Assembly (NCBI GenBank): GCA_040752215.1 | Contig: JBFMEX010000086.1 | Coordinates: 1 to 17,941, forward strand | Length of the DNA: 17,941 nucleotides | Reading direction: 5' to 3' | From: JBFMEX01 sp040752215 | GTDB lineage: Bacteria > Pseudomonadota > Alphaproteobacteria > Rhizobiales > Hyphomicrobiaceae | Part shown: positions 13,181 through 17,941 of the stretch, piece after piece | How the letters are laid out: the number at the start of each line of letters is the position of its first letter | Numbering within the stretch: the first letter of the stretch is position 1 | Position numbers and translations under genes: made by a program | Notes under the pieces: generated by a model | Databases searched by the model: none | What the model was told of the DNA's origin: nothing | Seen by the model: the letters and a program-made list of their open reading frames with translations, nothing else

Positions 13181-14788
13181 ATGCGCGAGCGTCGCGCCAT
13201 CCTTCAAGAGCTTGTAGTTGATCGAATCGAGCAGCGCCTCGAAGCTGGCGTCGACGATGTTGGGCGACACGCCGACCGTCATCCACCGCTCGCCCGTCGC
13301 GCGGTCGTGGCTCTCGACCAGCACGCGCGTCACCGCCTCGGTTCCCCCCGTCAGGATGCGGACCTTGTAGTCGACAAGCTCGACATTCTCGATGTGCCTC
13401 TGGTAGCGGCCGAGATCCTTGCGCAGCGCACCATCGAGCGCGTTGACGGGGCCGTTGCCCTCGGCGACCGACCACAGCGGCTCGCTGTCGCCGTTGATGA
13501 ACACCTTGACCGTCGCCTCGGAGACGGTGACCAGCTTGCCGGCGGCGTTGTGCCGGCGCTCTACCATCACCCGGAAGCTGTCGACCGAGAAGTAGCGCGG
13601 CACCTCGCCGAGCGCGCGCCGGGCGAGCAGCTCGAAGGAGGCTTCCGCCGCCTCGTAGGAATACCCCGAAGACTCGCGCGTCTTGACCTCGTCGAGCAGC
13701 GCCGTCACGCGCGGATCGGCCTTGTCGCAGGCGATGCCGACCCGCTCAAGCGCGGCCAGCACATTCGATCTTCCGGCCTGCTTGGAGACCAGCAGGTGAC
13801 GCTCGTTGCCGACCGCCTCCGGCACCACGTGCTCGTAGGTCTCGGGCTCCTTCATGATCGCTGAGGCGTGGATGCCGGCCTTGGTCGCGAACGCACTCTC
13901 GCCGACGTAGGGCGCATGCCGGTTCGGCGCCCGGTTCAGGATCTCGTCGAGCACCCGCGAGGCATGCGTGAGTGTGCGCAGCTTCTCCGGCGTGACCGCG
14001 GTCTCGAAGCGGTCGGCGAACTCGCTCTTCAACAGGATGGTCGGGATGATCGAGGTCATGTTGGCGTTGCCGCAGCGCTCGCCGAGTCCGTTGAGCGTGC
14101 CCTGGATCTGGCGGCAGCCGGCGCGTACCGCCATCAGCGAGTTGGCGACCGCATTGTCGGTGTCGTTGTGGGTGTGGATGCCGAGATGCGTTCCCGGCAC
14201 GATGCTTGCGACGTCGGCGACGATGCGCTCGACCTCGTGCGGCAGCGTACCGCCGTTGGTGTCGCACAGTACCACCCAGCGCGCTCCCGCCTCGTGGGCG
14301 GTTCTCGCGACGTCGAGCGCGTAGCTGCGGTTGCCCTTGTAGCCGTCGAAGAAGTGCTCGGCGTCGAGCATCGCCTCGCGGCCCGAAGCGACCACGGACT
14401 CGATACTCTCCCGGATGCCGGCGAGGTTCTCCTCGTTGGTGATGCCGAGCGCCACGCGCACGTGATAGTCCCAGGCCTTGGCGACGAGGCAGATCGAATC
14501 CGCCTGCGCCTGCAGCAGCGCCTGGAAGCCCGGATCGTTGTGCACCGAGCGCCCCGCGCGCTTGGTCATACCGAACGCGGTGAAGCGGGCGCCGCGGAAA
14601 TTCGGCTTCCTTGCAAAGAACTCGGTGTCGGTGGCATTGGCGCCCGGATAGCCGCCCTCGATATAGTCGAGGCCGAGCCCGTCGAGCAGCATGGCGATAC
14701 GCCGCTTGTCCTCGACCGAGAAGTCGACGCCGGTCGTCTGCGCACCATCGCGCAGCGTGGTATCGAACAGGTAGAGACGCTCTTTCAT
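13178..14788 (-). CDS. cimA: (R)-citramalate synthase, LeuA-like family
   Basis: CimA condenses pyruvate and acetyl-CoA to citramalate, giving a threonine-independent route to 2-oxobutyrate and isoleucine. The 536-residue length fits the family. The HMGL-like TIM barrel carries LFDTTLRDGAQTTGVDFS (7-24; R13 catalytic, D14 metal-binding), IEGGYPGANATD, the HxH metal motif GIHTHNDTDNAVANS (H205, H207) and GTLNGLGERCGNANM. The C-terminal part (about 400-536) is the LeuA dimer-type regulatory domain, probable site of isoleucine feedback. The name rests on family resemblance; homologues in this subfamily are sometimes labelled homocitrate or 2-isopropylmalate synthase-like, so the exact keto-acid substrate is inferred. 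Its ATG overlaps the GNAT stop as ATGA, with GGAA-type Shine-Dalgarno upstream. The gene ends inside hairpin unit 3. Confidence 0.92.
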   Translation of the reverse strand: MKERLYLFDTTLRDGAQTTGVDFSVEDKRRIAMLLDGLGLDYIEGGYPGANATDTEFFARKPNFRGARFTAFGMTKRAGRSVHNDPGFQALLQAQADSICLVAKAWDYHVRVALGITNEENLAGIRESIESVVASGREAMLDAEHFFDGYKGNRSYALDVARTAHEAGARWVVLCDTNGGTLPHEVERIVADVASIVPGTHLGIHTHNDTDNAVANSLMAVRAGCRQIQGTLNGLGERCGNANMTSIIPTILLKSEFADRFETAVTPEKLRTLTHASRVLDEILNRAPNRHAPYVGESAFATKAGIHASAIMKEPETYEHVVPEAVGNERHLLVSKQAGRSNVLAALERVGIACDKADPRVTALLDEVKTRESSGYSYEAAEASFELLARRALGEVPRYFSVDSFRVMVERRHNAAGKLVTVSEATVKVFINGDSEPLWSVAEGNGPVNALDGALRKDLGRYQRHIENVELVDYKVRILTGGTEAVTRVLVESHDRATGERWMTVGVSPNIVDASFEALLDSINYKLLKDGATLAH

Positions 14789-15297
14789 CGGGGCTTCCCG
14801 TTGGCGTTGGGGTCGGGCTTTGTCAGCGGCCTGTGCATGGTGGTGTTGGAGAGCCACACGTCCTCGACCGGAATAGTGTTGCGGCGCACAACCTCGTAGC
14901 CGCGGCGGGTGAAAAATCCTTCGGCCGTGTCGCTCGCATCGACGGAGAGGCTCGTCGCGCCGCGGGCGGCAGCGAGGCGCTCGAGCGCGTCGAGGAGCGC
15001 GCTGGCGACGCCCTGCCCGGCGGCGTACGGGTGCACATAGAGAAGATCGATGGTCGCGTTGTCGGGCGTCAGGCTGGCGAAACCGAGCAACTCGCCGTCG
15101 AGCTCCACCAGCAGCGTCGTGTTGCGCTGGAGGCGGGCAGCGAACGCGGCGCCGTCGGCGGCTCGCGCGATCCAGGCGAGGCGCTGGTCGTCGTCGTAAT
15201 CGTCCCGGGTCAGCTCCTCGATGCTCTGGGCATAGAGATCCTGCAGCCGCGGCGTATCGGCAGCGAGGAACGGCCGTAACGGATACGGCGCCCTCAT
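14785..15297 (-). CDS. GNAT family N-acetyltransferase
   Basis: This 170-residue protein has a GNAT layout: N-terminal strand-helix MRAPYPLRPFLAADTPRLQDLYAQSIEEL, the central strands LLVELDGELLGFASLTPDNATIDLLYVHP and acetyl-CoA-binding motif A YAAGQGVASALLDALERLA (the Q-x-x-x-S/A loop in AAGQGVAS), followed by SVDASDTAEGFFTRRGYEVV, the typical motif B region. The substrate cannot be told from sequence. Its ATG (15297) overlaps the cysS stop and its stop overlaps the cimA start, both as ATGA, so translational coupling in one operon is likely. An apparent longer reading through the N gap into cysS is an artefact of the gap length. Confidence 0.9.
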   Translation of the reverse strand: MRAPYPLRPFLAADTPRLQDLYAQSIEELTRDDYDDDQRLAWIARAADGAAFAARLQRNTTLLVELDGELLGFASLTPDNATIDLLYVHPYAAGQGVASALLDALERLAAARGATSLSVDASDTAEGFFTRRGYEVVRRNTIPVEDVWLSNTTMHRPLTKPDPNANGKPR

Positions 15298-16347
15298 CGC
15301 GCGATCTCCCAGGTGGTGGTGATCTCGCCGGTCGCGGGGTCCTTGGCGTCCTTGACCTGGATGCCGAGNNNNNNNNNNNNNNNNNNNNNNNNNNNNNNNN
15401 NNNNNNNNNNNNNNNNNNNNNNNNNNNNNNNNNNNNNNNNNNNNNNNNNNNNNNNNNNNNNNNNNNNNCAACAACTCGTGGATGGTGATGAAGTTGCCGA
15501 GCGACTTCGACATCTTCTCGCCTTCGACCTGCAGGAAGCCGTTGTGCATCCACACCTGCGCCATCACCGGCGTGCCATGCGCACAGCGCGACTGGGCGAC
15601 CTCGTTCTCGTGGTGCGGGAACGCGAGGTCGATGCCGCCGCCGTGGATGTCGAACACCGGCCCCAAGTGCTTCTCCGACATTGCCGAGCACTCGATGTGC
15701 CAGCCGGGCCGGCCGGGCTCGATGATCCCGCACGGCGAGGGCCAAGCGGGCTCGCCCGGCTTTGACGGCTTCCACAGCACGAAGTCCATCGGGTCCTTCT
15801 TGTAGGGCGCGACCTCGACCCGGGCTCCCGCCTCCATCTCCTCGATGGACCGGCCCGACAGCTTGCCGTAGTCGGCCATCGAGGGAACATGGAACAGCAC
15901 GTGACCCTCGGCGACGTAGGCGTGGCCCCTGGCGACGAGGGTCTCGATCAGCGCCTTCATCTCGGCGATATGCTCGGTCGCGCGCGGCTCGACGGTCGGT
16001 GGCAGCACACCGAGCGTGGCGATGTCGGCGTGGAACTGCGCCGCCGTCTCCTCGGTCAGGCGGCGGATCGCCGCCTCGGGCGGCATATCCGGATAGCGCT
16101 CGGCGGCGCGCGCGTTGATCTTGTCGTCGACGTCGGTGATGTTGCGAGCATAGGTGACGTGGCCGGCGCCATAGACGTGACGGAGCAGGCGGAACAGCAC
16201 GTCGAACACGATCACGGGCCGCGCGTTGCCGATGTGGGCGTAGTCGTAGACCGTCGGCCCGCACACGTACATGCGCACGTTGGCCGGATCGAGCGGCTGG
16301 AACGCCTCCTTGCGGCGCGTCAGCGTGTTGTAGAGCGTGAGCGACAA
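15294..16347 (-). CDS. cysS: Cysteinyl-tRNA synthetase (interrupted by N gap)
   Basis: CysS charges tRNA-Cys in the cytoplasm. The first 293 residues are visible (16347-15469) with the class I signature HIGN (38-41, in YDYAHIGNARPV), zinc ligands C29, C220, H245 and E249 (matching C28, C209, H234, E238 of the E. coli enzyme) and the KMSKS loop (278-282). After the gap the last 24 codons (LGIQVKDAKDPATGEITTTW...IAR) resume and end at TGA 15294-15296. About 140-150 residues of the anticodon-binding part are missing, more than 100 N can hold, and the two visible parts are out of frame across the 100 N, so the N run is a placeholder. The start is TTG at 16347 (SLTLYNTLTRRKEAFQPLDP), with AAGGGGG four bases upstream; no ATG is in frame nearby. 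Confidence 0.93.
15369..15468. other. Assembly gap of 100 N
   Basis: Exactly 100 undetermined bases inside cysS, the conventional size for a scaffold gap of unknown length. Comparison with normal CysS length suggests about 420-450 bases are missing. Confidence 0.98.
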
Positions 16348-16731
16348 ACGTCCCCCTTCCGGCTGGCGGGGAGCGTTCTCTGTCTCGAGGTGGGCAAAGA
16401 AGCGGGGCCGCGCGCCAGCCGTACGACTAGTCGATAATAATCATGCCGCAACGATCGTTGACGGCGGGTTTGCGCGGGATCGATTTCATGACGGCCTTAT
16501 GAGCGCTCGACCCGCCCCAGTCAAGCAGCGGAGCGGGCTGAAGTGCTGCAAGCGAAGGGGCGGAGACCGCCAAGGCAGGGATGGCCGGCGCGACGAGCGC
16601 GTGGCCGCCGCTCGCCGCCACCGTTTCCCGCTCGCGGGGAGAGGGAGACCTAAGCGCTTGATCGGGCGCCGCAACCGGACCTGGAGGCGGGCGCCGTCCA
16701 CTGCCGCGTGGCGTGCCTTCATTGCTCCGCA

Positions 16732-16759
16732 TTGACCACCTATGCCATTGCCCTAATAG
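16732..16759 (+). promoter_or_regulatory. Candidate promoter for DUF2865 gene
   Basis: TTGACC (16732-16737; 5 of 6 to TTGACA) is followed after 16 bp by TAATAG (16754-16759), a weak -10. The -10 overlaps the first copy of the ATTGCCCTAAT direct repeat. Start codon ATG 16822 lies about 60 bp downstream. Confidence 0.35.
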
Positions 16760-16770
16760 ATTGCCCTAAT
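16747..16770 (+). repeat. 11-bp tandem direct repeat
   Basis: ATTGCCCTAAT occurs twice, at 16747-16757 and 16760-16770, with 13-bp period. It overlaps the candidate -10 region of the DUF2865 gene and could be a paired operator or a small duplication. Confidence 0.6.
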
Positions 16771-16821
16771 GGAATGAATCCGCTCCCGTTCCGGGCGCAA
16801 CGGAGGGTCGAGAGCCGCGCC

Positions 16822-17892
16822 ATGTCCGCCGTCCCGTACAGTCGCCGAGGAGCAGCGCCGCGCCATGCGTTCGCCGTCCTGCTGGCCGCTGTCGGCGTCC
16901 TGGCCGCGCCAGCGACCGCCTCGGCGCAGCTGTTCGACTGGCCGTGGAGCAAGCCGGAGCCGAAGCCCGTGCCGCGCGAACCCGTCTACCGGGCTCCGCC
17001 ACCCGGGCAGGCGCCCCAGCCCGGCGCCCAGCCGGCGCCAGCCGAGAGCTGGAGCGGCAAGAGCCCGATCTGCCTCAAGCTCGAGCAGCGCCTCGTCCAG
17101 GAGAGCCAGCGCGGCGCCCAGTCGCGCGATCTGCTGCCCCAGATCGACGCCGAGCGGCGCGCCGCCGATCGCTCCTACCAGAGTGCGCAGTCGAAGCTCG
17201 AGAGCAAGGATTGCTACGAGTATTTTCTGTTCACGAAGTCGCTGCGCAAGAGCCGGGAGTGCATCGACCTCAACAATCAGGCCGAGGCGTCGCGGCGCAA
17301 GCTCTCCGAGCTCGAGGCACAGCGGCTGCAGATCACCGCCTCGGCCGGCGGCTCCATTCAGGACGAGATCATCCGCGAGTTGGCGCGCAACAACTGCGGC
17401 AGCACCTACGCCCAGGAGGCGAAGCGGCGCGACCGCGGTCCGTTCGGCAGCTTCTGGCAGGACGAGGAAGGGACCGCGCCGGGCGGCGGCAACCAGTACG
17501 GCGCGCTGCCCTTCGCCACTTACCGCACGCTGTGCGTCCGGCTGTGCGACGGCTACTACTTCCCGGTCAGCTTCTCGACGCTGCCGAACCACTTCCAGCG
17601 CGATGCTGAGATCTGCCAGTCGAAGTGCGCCGCGCCGGTGCAGCTCTACTATCACCAGAACCCCGGCGGGGCGGTCGAGCAGGCGGTCGCCGCCGATACC
17701 AGCGAGCCCTACGCCAAGCTGAAGACCGCGTTCCGCTACCGCAAGGAGTACGTGCAGGGCTGTTCGTGCAAGGAGGCGGAGTATTTGCCGCAGACGCCGA
17801 TCCCGGGCGCGCCGGCCGCAGCCGGCAAGCGCGCCGAGGCGCCGCCGCCCCCGCCCACGCAGGCCGAGCAGCTGCCGTGGCGACCGCGCTGA
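16822..17892 (+). CDS. Secreted DUF2865 domain protein
   Basis: With start ATG 16822 the protein has 356 residues. It opens with a signal peptide (RRGAAPRHAFAVLLAAVGVLAAPATASA, cleavage near 35), then a Pro-rich segment (about 40-75), a helical, charged region with SPICLKLEQRLVQESQ and LSELEAQRLQI, and the DUF2865 core with NQYGALPFATYRTLCVRLCD, GYYFPVSFSTLPNHF, AEICQSKCAAPVQLYYH and YVQGCSCKEAEY. Conserved cysteines in these motifs suggest disulphides in the periplasm. DUF2865 is largely confined to Hyphomicrobiales and has no known function. The C-terminus is a Pro-rich tail. Upstream ATG 16774 and 16708 are in frame but would put 16-38 non-signal residues before the signal peptide. It is divergent from cysS. 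Confidence 0.88.
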   Translation: MSAVPYSRRGAAPRHAFAVLLAAVGVLAAPATASAQLFDWPWSKPEPKPVPREPVYRAPPPGQAPQPGAQPAPAESWSGKSPICLKLEQRLVQESQRGAQSRDLLPQIDAERRAADRSYQSAQSKLESKDCYEYFLFTKSLRKSRECIDLNNQAEASRRKLSELEAQRLQITASAGGSIQDEIIRELARNNCGSTYAQEAKRRDRGPFGSFWQDEEGTAPGGGNQYGALPFATYRTLCVRLCDGYYFPVSFSTLPNHFQRDAEICQSKCAAPVQLYYHQNPGGAVEQAVAADTSEPYAKLKTAFRYRKEYVQGCSCKEAEYLPQTPIPGAPAAAGKRAEAPPPPPTQAEQLPWRPR

Positions 17893-17908
17893 GCGGAGCC
17901 TTGAATCT

Positions 17909-17928
17909 GGATTCCGGCCTCACCGGGG
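17909..17928. repeat. Short palindromic element (copy 2)
   Basis: CCGG, loop CCTCA, CCGG with two further G-T pairs, 17 bp after the DUF2865 stop. It matches the 7751-7770 element at 15 of 20 positions with the same stem-loop geometry; it could also act in termination of the DUF2865 transcript. Confidence 0.35.
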
Positions 17929-17941
17929 TCCGACCCGCAGG

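Larger units (their letters stand above)
16348..16821. other. Divergent intergenic region between cysS and DUF2865 gene
   Basis: No credible gene in 474 bp: the two overlapping open frames here (16337-16735 plus, 16427-16732 minus) are low-complexity Arg/Pro-rich translations without any recognisable domain. Visible structure: two perfect 10-bp palindromes (16424-16433 and 16450-16459) flanking an AT-rich patch that could be a cysS -10 region; a hairpin CCCG-CTCG-CGGG within a CGGGGAGAGGGAG stretch (16625-16646), a look-alike of common alphaproteobacterial intergenic repeats; and an 11-bp direct repeat (16747-16770) before the DUF2865 gene. Confidence 0.6.

Noticed and set aside
13178..16264. 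1028-residue minus-strand open frame fusing cysS-region sequence with cimA
   Set aside because: It reads through the 100 N and out-of-frame cysS and GNAT sequence; only the cimA part (from 14788) is real.
14785..16347. Apparent cysS-GNAT fusion protein of 520 residues
   Set aside because: The join is created by the arbitrary N length; the true cysS end (TGA 15294-15296) and GNAT start (ATG 15297) are both visible after the gap.
16427..16735. Overlapping open frames of about 100-130 residues upstream of cysS
   Set aside because: Arg/Pro-rich, no domain, and one covers an intergenic-repeat-like hairpin; treated as non-coding.

Overview
The window is a GC-rich (roughly 70% by eye) chromosomal segment of an alphaproteobacterium, most likely a member of the Hyphomicrobiales (Rhizobiales). 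The evidence is the set of neighbours (recG, a DUF502 membrane protein, glmS, glmU, SPOR proteins, malonyl-CoA decarboxylase, a cysS-GNAT-citramalate synthase block, a DUF2865 protein) and the strong GC bias at third codon positions. A run of exactly 100 N (15369-15468) marks a scaffold join, so this is a draft or metagenome assembly. I saw no rRNA, tRNA, CRISPR array, insertion sequence or prophage.

Layout. (1) 3-1529, +: the C-terminal three quarters of recG. (2) 7433 back to 1549, all minus: glmU, glmS, a TPR/SPOR lipid-envelope-type secreted protein and a DUF502 membrane protein; glmU and glmS make UDP-GlcNAc precursor for the cell wall and LPS, and the SPOR protein probably binds septal peptidoglycan. 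(3) 7784-8662, +: a divergent single-pass membrane protein with a SPOR-like tail. (4) 12335 back to 8746, all minus: malonyl-CoA decarboxylase (GTG start, strong Shine-Dalgarno), a YpfJ-type zinc metallopeptidase, a Crp/Fnr regulator and a small DUF2892 membrane protein. A near-perfect Crp-type site lies directly in front of the DUF2892 gene. (5) 12486-12980, +: a small unrecognised protein with a papain-like Cys/His/Asp pattern, followed by three tandem 55-bp hairpin repeats. (6) 16347 back to 13178, minus: cysS (interrupted by the N gap), a GNAT acetyltransferase and citramalate synthase, joined by ATGA start/stop overlaps. (7) 16822-17892, +: a secreted DUF2865 protein.

Most of the content is ordinary housekeeping. 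The parts worth a second look are the triple hairpin array at 13020-13180, whose base changes preserve pairing in the plus-strand RNA sense; the local Crp/Fnr-DUF2892 circuit; the small papain-like protein with a possible CtrA box; and the pair of SPOR-type proteins bracketing the glmU-glmS cluster. I did not find a convincing new multi-gene system.
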